Below, in pieces: positions 1 through 5,342 of a stretch of 5,351 nucleotides of DNA (position 1 is the stretch's first letter; every line of letters starts with the position of its first letter). The position numbers and the translations under genes were made by a program. The DNA is taken from assembly GCA_964605205.1 (NCBI GenBank), contig CAZSBL010000189.1, positions 1-5,351 on the forward strand, given 5' to 3'. Below the pieces are notes generated by a model. The model was not told the origin of the DNA. It did not search any database and saw only the letters and a program-made list of their open reading frames with translations. This stretch comes from JAWVYT01 sp964605205. GTDB lineage: Bacteria; Gemmatimonadota; Gemmatimonadetes; Longimicrobiales; RSA9.

Positions 1-817
1 CCAGCTTCTCCTCGAAGAAGATGGCCGCCATGGGGGTGACGTACTCGTGGCTGAAGCGGTAGTCGGTGCGGACGAAGCCGCTGTCGCCGGGCTTCACCCA
101 CGGCACGCCGTGCTCGCCCCCGGCGGCGTCCACCACCCAGTTCCGGGCGAAGATCTTTTCGGCCACGGTCATGCGGCGGTCACCGACGGCCTGCTGGCTC
201 TCGAGCATGGGGATCTCGACCTTCCCCTGGAGCCGGGCCACGTTGAACTCGAAGAGGCCACCGTACTCGATGATCTCCCGGGTGATGGTGTCCACGCCCT
301 CGGTGAACTCGCCGAGGGGGATCTCCTCTCCCGCCCGGATCCGGTCGATGAGGGAGAAGTCCGTGGACGTGAGGATCCCCAGATTCTGGCAGTTCTCGTT
401 GTAGATCCGCTCGATGTTCTCGGCGATGACCACCCGGATCCCGGCCATCATCTCGGCGTACGGGCTCTGCTCCCGGGAGCTGCCCTTGCCGCGACGTTTC
501 CCGGCCACCGAGCAGACGAAGCCGCCCTTCTTCACGGCGCCCCGCTCGATGGGCGCCTCGCCGCCGGCCCGGAGCCCGAGGTACGGGAACTCGCCCAGCG
601 TCTCGTCGAAGTAGTAGCAGATGTACGCGGGGGTGATCTCGTCGGTGGAGATCTGGTCGCGGAGGTTGGCCCGGAGCTCGGGGGTGAGCTCCAGATCGTC
701 GCCATCGAGCTGACGGCGGATCAGGTCGGTGTCATCGACCAGGAACAGGACGCGGCCGTCGAACCGCAGCTTCGAGGGGCGCTTCTCGACGTCGATCTTC
801 TGGATCTCGGAACGCAT
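1..817 (-). CDS. Aconitase-family hydro-lyase, swivel domain followed by LeuC-like domain (partial, C-terminus outside window)
   Basis: Reading the minus strand from ATG at 817-815 gives 272 uninterrupted residues that run off the left edge. Residues 54-63 (DQISTDEITP) match the swivel-domain 'D-x-I-x-T-D' motif of aconitases and LeuD. Residues 112-119 (GSSREQSP), followed by a GIRVVIA strand, are the conserved substrate-binding GSSRE loop and helix of LeuD/aconitase domain 4. From about residue 215, MTVAEKIFARNW and later VKPGD resemble the N-terminus of LeuC-type large subunits, and SHEYVTPM fits the following segment. The order is therefore swivel first, then the catalytic [4Fe-4S] domains, whose cluster cysteines lie beyond the window. 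Such single-chain proteins of roughly 640-660 residues are known as 'aconitase family protein'; the substrate is unknown to me (citrate/isocitrate, isopropylmalate or another hydroxy acid). An in-frame stop at 838-836 just upstream makes this the only ATG start. No strong Shine-Dalgarno is visible. It is divergent from the M55 remnant. Confidence 0.9.
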   Translation of the reverse strand, partial: MRSEIQKIDVEKRPSKLRFDGRVLFLVDDTDLIRRQLDGDDLELTPELRANLRDQISTDEITPAYICYYFDETLGEFPYLGLRAGGEAPIERGAVKKGGFVCSVAGKRRGKGSSREQSPYAEMMAGIRVVIAENIERIYNENCQNLGILTSTDFSLIDRIRAGEEIPLGEFTEGVDTITREIIEYGGLFEFNVARLQGKVEIPMLESQQAVGDRRMTVAEKIFARNWVVDAAGGEHGVPWVKPGDSGFVRTDYRFSHEYVTPMAAIFFEEKL

Positions 818-900
818 GGCCTGCCGGGTAGGGGGTCATCGCACGGAGTCAGGGCTCCGAAAGATGGCGGAAGGCGCGGGATGGTGGCAACCGGCCCGGC

Positions 901-1254
901 GGGTTCGAGTACGGCTACTTCCGGGAGGTCATGACCGACGAGGTGCTGGCGGCGATCTTCATCGGCTACCACTCCGGCACGACGTATCCGGAGGGTGTGC
1001 GGGCCCACACCATGTCGAGCGCGAACCTTGCGGGCGTGGCGCTGAACGGGGTGGACCACAACGAGACGGGCCTCAACGCCGCTACCACCCTGGAGATGAC
1101 GTACAAGAACTACCGGCCGGCGCAGGTGGCCGCCCTGATGCCGGGGATCGAGCGAGACGACGCGCACTCGATCCGGTACACTGGGCCGTCGATCATCGAG
1201 GTGGCCCACGTGCTGGCGTTCCTGACGAACTACGAGCCCGGGCTTACGCCCTGA
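901..1254 (+). pseudogene. Collapsed M55 (DppA-type) D-aminopeptidase remnant with two in-frame internal deletions
   Basis: The frame 901-1254 is open and contains three recognisable, non-adjacent pieces of zinc D-aminopeptidases (family M55, about 270 residues). Piece 1 (901-957, GFEYGYFREVMTDEVLAAI) matches the segment near the family N-terminus. Piece 2 (about 958-1083, starting FIGYHSGTT and ending ETGLNAA) carries the GYH zinc ligand, the AHTM histidine and the glutamate ligand. Piece 3 (about 1084-1254, with TYKNYRPAQVAALMPG) is the C-terminal strand-and-helix region. By comparison with B. subtilis DppA from memory, roughly 55-60 residues are missing at the first join and 75-85 at the second. 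The extreme N-terminus with the D-x-E ligands and the segment with the NDSH-type histidine are absent, so three of five zinc ligands are gone. Homology starts before the only ATG (931), with no start codon in frame ahead of it (stop at 829-831). Hydrolysis is therefore not expected. A shortened protein of 107 residues from 931 cannot be excluded. Confidence 0.8.
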
Positions 1255-1295
1255 CGCGCCCCCTGTGCTATTCCTTCGGCCGGTCGGATCCGCGA

Positions 1296-1324
1296 ACCAA
1301 CAGGACCTGCATACATAATCAGAG
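1296..1324 (+). repeat. Element A: 29-bp ACCAACA-type element upstream of the S9 peptidase gene
   Basis: This is one of five related 29-bp sequences in the window, beginning ACCAACAGG, then CCTGC, then ACATAATCAGAG. It matches the copy at 4143-4171 at 24 of 29 positions and the copy at 3916-3944 (minus strand) at 20 of 29. It lies in the 158-bp gap between the M55 remnant and the S9 gene, ending 88 nt before the ATG and pointing toward it. It contains CATAAT (1314-1319), close to a -10 hexamer, but that part is not kept in the other copies and no convincing -35 is spaced to it. A short imperfect palindrome (TCGTT-CA-AACGA, 1359-1370) follows. A promoter or regulatory role is inferred from position only. 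Confidence 0.65.
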
Positions 1325-1400
1325 TCGAGCGGTTTGCGGCCACCCCACCGTTTTCGCATCGTTCAAACGACTCCGGCCGGCCCCATACCTCAGCCATTCC

Positions 1401-1405
1401 AGGAG
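1401..1405 (+). promoter_or_regulatory. Ribosome binding site of the S9 peptidase gene
   Basis: AGGAG lies 7 nt before the ATG at 1413. It fixes that start, which is directly followed by a signal peptide, over the much longer frame open from position 729 and over the adjacent GTG at 1410. Confidence 0.85.
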
Positions 1406-1412
1406 AGACGTG

Positions 1413-3473
1413 ATGAACCAGCGACACACCCCCGCCCTCCGCGCTCCGCTCGCGGCAGTGCTCGCGGCCGCAGCCGTGGCTTTCGCCCTCGCCGCCGCGG
1501 CACCGGCCGCCGCCCAGCAGGCCGCCGGCGCGGAGGCCGAGAACTACCTGACGCTCGAGAGCTACCTCGAGTGGGAGAGCGTCTCGAGCCCTCGCTTCTC
1601 CCCCGACGGCACCCAGATCCTCTACGGCCGCCGGCACGTGGACAAGATGAACGACGGCTGGGACGGTGCCCTCTGGCTGATGAACGCCGACGGCTCGAAG
1701 AAGCGGTACCTGGTGGACGGGGGCGGCGCCGAGTGGTCGCCCGACGGGACGCGGATCGCGTACGTGGCCGAGGGCGAGCCAGAGGGGAGCCAGATCTTCG
1801 TCCGGTGGATGGACGCGGAGGGTGCGGTGAGCCAGGTCACGCGGGTGACCGAGTCGCCGTCGTCGCTGGCGTGGTCGCCGGACGGCGAGTGGATCGCTTT
1901 CCAGATGTTCGTGCCGGAGCGGGCCGGGTGGGGGATCTCGCCCCCGGGCCGGCCCGATGGCGCCGACTGGACGCCGGACCCGCGGGTGATCGAGAGCGTG
2001 GACTACCGCCAGGACCGGCGCGGCTTCAACGAGCCCGGTTACGAGCACATCTTCGTGGTTCCCGCCACCGGCGGTACGCCTCGTCAGCTGACCAGCGGCG
2101 ACTGGGACCACGGCAGCCCCGAGTGGACCCCCGACGGCTCCGCCATCCTCTTCTCGAGCCTCCGCACCGAGGACGCCGAGTACGCGATCCGTGAGTCGGA
2201 GATCTACCGGTTGGACGTGGCCAGCGGCGAGATCACGCAGCTCACCGACCGCCGCGGCCCCGACTACGGCCCCGTCGTCTCGCCCGATGGCCGCCGGGTG
2301 GCGTACGTGGGCTACGACTACGCCGACCAGACGTTCCAGGAGTCGAAGCTCTACGTCATGAACGCCGACGGCTCCGACCCCCGGGCGCTGACTACGGAGC
2401 TGGACCGCTCGCCCCGGGGACTGATCTGGGCGCCCAACGGCGGCGGCATCTACTTCACCGCCGAGACCGAGGGCGTCGAGGATCTGTTCCACGCGTCGGT
2501 GGACGGCGAGGTGCGGCGGGTGACCGACGGCAACCACGTTCTGGGCGTAGACGACATCAACGGCCGCATGGCCGTGGGCGTCCGGCAGAGCTACCACGAG
2601 CCCGGCGACATCGTGACGTTCGACCTGCGTCGCCCGGACCGGGTGACCGAGCTCACGCGCGTGAACGATGACGTCCTGATGGGCGTGCAGCTCGGCGAGG
2701 TCGAGGAGTTCTGGTGGGAGTCGGTGGACGACTTCCGGATCCAGGGGTGGCTGGTGAAGCCGCCGGACTTCGACCCGTCGAAGACGTACCCGCTCATGCT
2801 CGAGATCCACGGTGGCCCCCACGCCATGTACGACGTGGCGTTCGACTGGGACCGGCAGGAGCACGCGGCCAACGGGTACCTGGTCCTGTACACCAACCCG
2901 CGGGGCAGCTCCGGCTACGGCACGGCGTTCGGCAACGCCATCGACAACGACTACCCGAACAAGGACTTCGATGACCTGATGGCCGGGGTGGACGCAGTCA
3001 TCGAGCAGGGCTACGTCGACACCGACAACATGTTCGTGTTCGGGTGCAGCGGCGGCGGCGTGCTGACCGCGTGGATCGTGACCCACACCGACCGGTTCCG
3101 GGCCGCGTCGTCGAACTGCGCGGTCATCAACTGGCTCAGTTTCGTGGGCACCACCGACAGCCCGTACTGGTACCACAACTTCGACGAATTCCCGTGGATC
3201 GACCCGGCGGAGCACCTCCGGCGCTCACCGCTCATGTACGTGGATAACGTGACCACGCCCACCATGCTCATGACCGGCGAGCTCGATCTGCGCACGCCCA
3301 TGTCGCAGACGGAGGAGTTCTACCAGGCGCTCAAGATGGAGAAGGTCCCCACCGCCATGGTCCGCTTCCAAGGCGAGTGGCACGGGACCAGCTCGAAGCC
3401 GTCGAACCGGCTCCGGACCCAGCTCTACCTGCGCCACTGGTTCGAGAAGTGGGGCACCCACGACGACGGGTAA
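1413..3473 (+). CDS. Secreted S9-family serine peptidase (prolyl oligopeptidase/acylaminoacyl-peptidase type)
   Basis: A 686-residue protein of normal length for the family. Residues 1-34 form a signal peptide: a basic start, a long Ala/Leu core, and a likely cut after AAA34 before QQ, so it should act in the periplasm or outside the cell. Residues about 45-420 form a beta-propeller with TolB/PD40-like blades, seen as repeated SPDG-type motifs at about 63, 109, 155, 239, 290 and 340. Residues about 430-686 are the alpha/beta-hydrolase domain: HGGPH 466-470 (oxyanion region), NPRGSSGYG 495-503 (S9 hallmark), nucleophile elbow GCSGGG with S546, acid D625 in GELDLRTP, and H657 in EWHGTSSKPSN. 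The triad is complete, so an active peptidase cutting short peptides is expected; exact specificity (dipeptidyl, acylaminoacyl or prolyl) cannot be read from the sequence. The only two cysteines are C545, beside the nucleophile, and C569. The gene has its own ribosome site and the upstream ACCAACA element, and ends at a hairpin shared with a convergent remnant. Confidence 0.95.
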   Translation: MNQRHTPALRAPLAAVLAAAAVAFALAAAAPAAAQQAAGAEAENYLTLESYLEWESVSSPRFSPDGTQILYGRRHVDKMNDGWDGALWLMNADGSKKRYLVDGGGAEWSPDGTRIAYVAEGEPEGSQIFVRWMDAEGAVSQVTRVTESPSSLAWSPDGEWIAFQMFVPERAGWGISPPGRPDGADWTPDPRVIESVDYRQDRRGFNEPGYEHIFVVPATGGTPRQLTSGDWDHGSPEWTPDGSAILFSSLRTEDAEYAIRESEIYRLDVASGEITQLTDRRGPDYGPVVSPDGRRVAYVGYDYADQTFQESKLYVMNADGSDPRALTTELDRSPRGLIWAPNGGGIYFTAETEGVEDLFHASVDGEVRRVTDGNHVLGVDDINGRMAVGVRQSYHEPGDIVTFDLRRPDRVTELTRVNDDVLMGVQLGEVEEFWWESVDDFRIQGWLVKPPDFDPSKTYPLMLEIHGGPHAMYDVAFDWDRQEHAANGYLVLYTNPRGSSGYGTAFGNAIDNDYPNKDFDDLMAGVDAVIEQGYVDTDNMFVFGCSGGGVLTAWIVTHTDRFRAASSNCAVINWLSFVGTTDSPYWYHNFDEFPWIDPAEHLRRSPLMYVDNVTTPTMLMTGELDLRTPMSQTEEFYQALKMEKVPTAMVRFQGEWHGTSSKPSNRLRTQLYLRHWFEKWGTHDDG

Positions 3474-3484
3474 AGGCTCGGGCG

Positions 3485-3513
3485 GCCGGCGGGCGACGGA
3501 CCCGCCCGCCGGC
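3485..3513. terminator. GC-rich hairpin between convergent genes, candidate bidirectional terminator
   Basis: A perfect 11-bp stem (GCCGGCGGGCG at 3485-3495 with its complement at 3503-3513) closes a 7-nt loop. It begins 11 nt after the S9 stop codon and overlaps the last base of the opposing thioredoxin remnant's stop. There is no T-tract on either side, so termination is inferred from position and stem strength; it might only protect the mRNA 3' end. Confidence 0.6.
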
Positions 3514-3722
3514 TACAGGTACGGCTTCACCCTGGCCGCCAGCTCCTGGTAGTCCCGGGACCCGATGAAGAAATCCCGGATGTAGCCGTCCCGGTCGATG
3601 ACGTAGCTGGTGGGCAGGACCCGGGAGCCGCGCCGGAACGGCTGGGGCAGCGCACCCTGGTAGCTGGACAGGTGCCCCTCGCCGTCTTCGGCGACGAGCA
3701 GGATCTCGGTGAGTGTGGTCAT
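3513..3722 (-). pseudogene. C-terminal half of a TlpA/thioredoxin-fold protein, active-site half missing
   Basis: The minus strand from ATG 3722-3720 to TAG 3515-3513 encodes 69 residues. Residues 36-47 (LPTSYVIDRDGY) are the cis-proline loop and following strand of TlpA/AhpC-TSA thioredoxin folds. The tail (YQELAARVKPYL) is the usual terminal helix. Residues 4-29 (EILLVAEDGEG, then LSSYQGALPQPF) best match the strand and helix after the active-site helix, with a short gap before RRGSRVLPTS. The CxxC motif and first half are absent, and no cysteine is present, so it cannot be a thiol oxidoreductase. No ribosome site precedes the ATG. Upstream in-frame starts (ATG 3803, TTG 3815) only add residues without recognisable similarity. 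It is probably a 5'-truncated remnant; a small expressed protein is possible. Three ACCAACA-type elements lie upstream in the same orientation. Confidence 0.65.
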
Positions 3723-3746
3723 GGGATTTCGGATGTGTCGGCGGTG

Positions 3747-3768
3747 GGACGGGTGAGGGACGGGTGAG
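3747..3768. repeat. 11-bp tandem duplication
   Basis: GGACGGGTGAG occurs twice head to tail (3747-3757 and 3758-3768), immediately upstream of the minus-strand thioredoxin remnant. It looks like a slippage duplication. Confidence 0.7.
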
Positions 3769-3864
3769 AGGCCGCACCGGCGAAAAACATAGGGCTCCGA
3801 CATCGAGACGAGCAATGGCGGCGCGAGGCGGGGCCCGCGGGGGCATGCTCAGCGAGCCGGGGGT

Positions 3865-3893
3865 GTCGGGCTCTGTTCGCGGGAACTGTTGGT
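3865..3893 (-). repeat. Element C1: 29-bp ACCAACA-type element, minus orientation
   Basis: Read on the minus strand it starts ACCAACAGTTCCCGCG and ends ACAGAGCCCGAC. It differs from C2 (3916-3944) at one of 29 positions. It is the copy nearest the thioredoxin remnant, ending 142 nt before that ATG and pointing toward it. Confidence 0.75.
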
Positions 3894-3915
3894 CGGGGGG
3901 AGCGCCGTCGGTTCC

Positions 3916-3944
3916 GTCGGGCTCTGTTCGCAGGAACTGTTGGT
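3916..3944 (-). repeat. Element C2: 29-bp ACCAACA-type element, minus orientation
   Basis: Read on the minus strand it starts ACCAACAGTTCCTGCG and ends ACAGAGCCCGAC. It matches C1 at 28 of 29 positions, and the plus-oriented element B near the DUF362 gene at 22 of 29. C1 and C2 start 51 bp apart. Just upstream on the minus strand (3945-3960) a half copy, GCCAACAATGC, adjoins it, suggesting growth by duplication. Confidence 0.75.
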
Positions 3945-3977
3945 TGGCGCATTGTTGGCCGGCGGCAGTACGCCCTC

Positions 3978-4006
3978 GTCGGGCTCTGTTTGCGGCTGCT
4001 GTTGGC
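3978..4006 (-). repeat. Element C3: diverged 29-bp ACCAACA-type element, minus orientation
   Basis: On the minus strand it reads GCCAACAGC, then AGCCGCAA, then ACAGAGCCCGAC, matching C2 at 23 of 29 positions. It starts 62 bp from C2. The 3' half is identical to C1 and C2, while the middle is altered. It is the outermost copy of the minus-oriented cluster. Confidence 0.65.
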
Positions 4007-4032
4007 TGCTCGAATGGGACACCGGGATAGTT

Positions 4033-4066
4033 GAACGGGCGTCGACGCACGTGGCGCGACCCGTTC
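4033..4066. other. Long bulged inverted repeat (hairpin)
   Basis: GAACGG (4033-4038), GTCG (4041-4044) and CGC (4046-4048) pair with GCG (4054-4056), CGAC (4057-4060) and CCGTTC (4061-4066). This gives 13 bp interrupted only by a 2-nt and a 1-nt bulge on the 5' arm, with a 5-nt ACGTG loop. There is no T-tract after it, so it is not a standard terminator. A protein-binding site or structured leader is possible; its function is unknown. Confidence 0.5.
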
Positions 4067-4123
4067 GGCCATGCCTATCGGTTCGTGCATATTGCTTCCT
4101 GACAGCGACTTACCTCCTACGAC

Positions 4124-4139
4124 CTCGACCAATGTCGAG
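4124..4139. other. Short perfect hairpin next to element B
   Basis: CTCGAC, a CAAT loop, and GTCGAG form a perfect 6-bp stem. It ends three bases before element B. It could be an operator half-site pair or chance in GC-rich DNA. Confidence 0.4.
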
Positions 4140-4142
4140 CGG

Positions 4143-4171
4143 ACCAACAATACCTGCGTACAGAAGCAGAG
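4143..4171 (+). repeat. Element B: 29-bp ACCAACA-type element upstream of the DUF362 gene
   Basis: It begins ACCAACAAT, then CCTGCG, then ACAGAAGCAGAG. It matches element A at 24 of 29 positions and C2 at 22 of 29. It points toward the DUF362 gene, 178 nt before its ATG; 84 of those nt are the three 28-bp tandem units. It is the only element family member with a perfect hairpin directly upstream. Confidence 0.7.
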
Positions 4172-4210
4172 GGTCGGATCGAAGGATCACGGGGCGGCCC
4201 TTCGACTCCG

Positions 4211-4294
4211 GCGCCGACTTGCCATCGCCCTCCCGCCCGCGCCGACTTGCCATCGCCCTCCCGCCCGCGCCGACTTGCCATCGCCCCCCGGCCC
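4211..4294. repeat. Three tandem 28-bp units in the DUF362 gene upstream region
   Basis: The units occupy 4211-4238, 4239-4266 and 4267-4294. The first two are identical and the third differs at two positions (4287 and 4290). Each begins GCGCCGACTTGCCATCGCCC. There are no spacers between them. They lie between element B and the DUF362 ribosome site, so copy number would change the leader or promoter spacing. Confidence 0.9.
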
Positions 4295-4336
4295 CCGCCA
4301 TCGTTGATGCAGCCCCGCCCGCTTCCATTTCACCGT

Positions 4337-4341
4337 GGAGG
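4337..4341 (+). promoter_or_regulatory. Ribosome binding site of the DUF362 gene
   Basis: GGAGG sits 8 nt before the ATG at 4350. It overlaps the alternative GTG start at 4335, which would leave that GTG without a ribosome site, so ATG 4350 is preferred. Confidence 0.85.
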
Positions 4342-4349
4342 CGCGTGTG

Positions 4350-5342
4350 ATGTTCGACCGCTACGACCGCCGGGACTTCCTCCGGACGGCCGGCCTCGGC
4401 CTGGCCGCCGTACCGCTGCTGGGTCTGGACGGGCTGTCCGTCTGGCCGGGCCGCCCGCCGACGAGCCCCGTGGCGCTGGTCCGCACCACCGATCGCAAGG
4501 ACGGGGTCCGCCGGGCGCTGGCGCTCCTGGATCCCGCCGGGATCGCCGGGCGACGCGTCGTCGTCAAGCCGAACTTCAACAGTGCCGACGCGGCGCCGGC
4601 CTCCACGCATTCGGACATCCTGGAGCAGCTGGTCACGGAGCTGTGGGAGCGGGACGCCCGGGCGGTGACGGTGGGCGAGTCGAGCGGCCCGACGAACACG
4701 CACCAGGTCATGGAGGACAAGGGCGTCTTCGAGCTGGGCGACGCGCTGGGTTTCGAAGTCGTCAACTACGACGAGATCCCGGATGGCGACTGGGTCCAGT
4801 TCGGCCCGGCGGGCACCCACTGGCCGGAGGGGTACTGGCTGCCCCGGCACGTGGTGGACGCCGAGTACAACGTGAGCGCGTGCTGCCTGAAGACGCACCA
4901 GTACGGCGGCGTGTTCACCATGTCGTTGAAGCTCAGCGTGGGGCTCACGCCGAAGCGGATCCGGCGCCCCATGCACCGGTCGCCGGACATGCGACGGATG
5001 ATCGCCGAACTGAACAGCGGCTACCGGCCGGACCTCATCGTGCTCGACGGCGTGGACGCGTTCACCGATGGCGGCCCGTCGAGCGGTGAGCTGAAGCGGG
5101 GCAACGTGATCGTGGCCGCCCATGACCCGGTGGCCATCGACGCCGTGGGGCTCGCGATCCTGAAGGAGCTGGGATCGAACGCGGCCATCATGGACACCCG
5201 GATCTTCGCCCAGGAGCAGATGGCCCGGGCGGTGGAGCTGGGGCTGGGGGTCCCGGGGCCGGACGGCATCGAGCTGGTCACCGGCGATCCCGCGAGCGCC
5301 GACTACGCCGCGGTGCTGCGACCGATTCTGGCCGCGGGGTGA
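4350..5342 (+). CDS. Tat-exported DUF362 domain protein
   Basis: A 330-residue protein. Residues 5-12 (YDRRDFLR) are a twin-arginine signal, followed by a hydrophobic segment (about 13-30), so export of the folded protein by the Tat system is predicted. DUF362 hallmarks follow in order: VVVKPNFNS 70-78; the VGESSGP segment 108-114; CCLKTHQYGGVFTMSLKLSVG 178-198, the family's K-T-H ... K motif; DGVDAFTDGG 233-242; and HDPVAIDAVG 258-267. No ferredoxin-like CxxCxxC cluster is present, unlike some DUF362 proteins; the only cysteines are C178 and C179. DUF362 proteins have no settled biochemical role as far as I know, so none is assigned. The Tat signal would suit a protein that binds a cofactor before export, but no cofactor is visible. 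Its own ribosome site, element B and the tandem 28-bp units lie upstream. It reaches almost to the window end, so an operon partner could follow. Confidence 0.92.
   Translation: MFDRYDRRDFLRTAGLGLAAVPLLGLDGLSVWPGRPPTSPVALVRTTDRKDGVRRALALLDPAGIAGRRVVVKPNFNSADAAPASTHSDILEQLVTELWERDARAVTVGESSGPTNTHQVMEDKGVFELGDALGFEVVNYDEIPDGDWVQFGPAGTHWPEGYWLPRHVVDAEYNVSACCLKTHQYGGVFTMSLKLSVGLTPKRIRRPMHRSPDMRRMIAELNSGYRPDLIVLDGVDAFTDGGPSSGELKRGNVIVAAHDPVAIDAVGLAILKELGSNAAIMDTRIFAQEQMARAVELGLGVPGPDGIELVTGDPASADYAAVLRPILAAG

Larger units (their letters stand above)
3723..4349. other. 627-bp gene-free, repeat-rich intergenic region
   Basis: No convincing gene is seen on either strand. The region holds an 11-bp tandem duplication, three inverted-orientation ACCAACA-type elements, a long bulged hairpin, a short perfect hairpin, a plus-orientation ACCAACA-type element, and three tandem 28-bp units, in that order. 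It should contain divergent promoters for the minus-strand remnant and the DUF362 gene, but no clear -35/-10 pair stands out. Open frames crossing it encode low-complexity Pro/Arg/Ala translations that follow the repeats. Confidence 0.7.

Noticed and set aside
47..934. Long plus-strand open frame of 295 codons
   Set aside because: It lies antisense to the aconitase-family gene, whose minus-strand reading carries clear motifs. Its translation is low-complexity Asp/Leu/Val/Gly-rich with no recognisable domain, as expected for GC-rich antisense DNA.
1296..1324. Element A as an integron attC core or an ECF sigma promoter
   Set aside because: The attC core needs three pyrimidines before AAC, and the elements have ACCAAC. 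An ECF-like GAACC is present only here, with wrong spacing to any GTC and not kept in the other copies.
729..1412. N-terminal extension of the S9 peptidase frame back to 729
   Set aside because: The extension overlaps the aconitase and M55 regions in the wrong frame. A signal peptide and an AGGAG site mark ATG 1413 as the start.
1230..3215. Minus-strand open frame of 661 codons
   Set aside because: It is antisense to the S9 peptidase with its intact triad. The composition (Val/Arg/His/Asp-rich) is typical of an antisense shadow in high-GC DNA, with no domain motif.
3719..4150. Minus-strand open frame with a repeated PTVPANRAR motif
   Set aside because: The repeated peptide arises from the non-coding 29-bp elements. 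Their spacings (51 and 62 bp) do not keep a common frame, and similar elements occur outside any gene.
4211..4294. Possible CRISPR array, because the unit is 28 bp
   Set aside because: The units are directly adjacent with no spacers, and no cas gene is present in the window.
4110..5123. Minus-strand open frame of 337 codons
   Set aside because: It is antisense to the DUF362 gene and to the 28-bp repeats, and its repeated Gly/Arg/Ala stretch merely translates those repeats.
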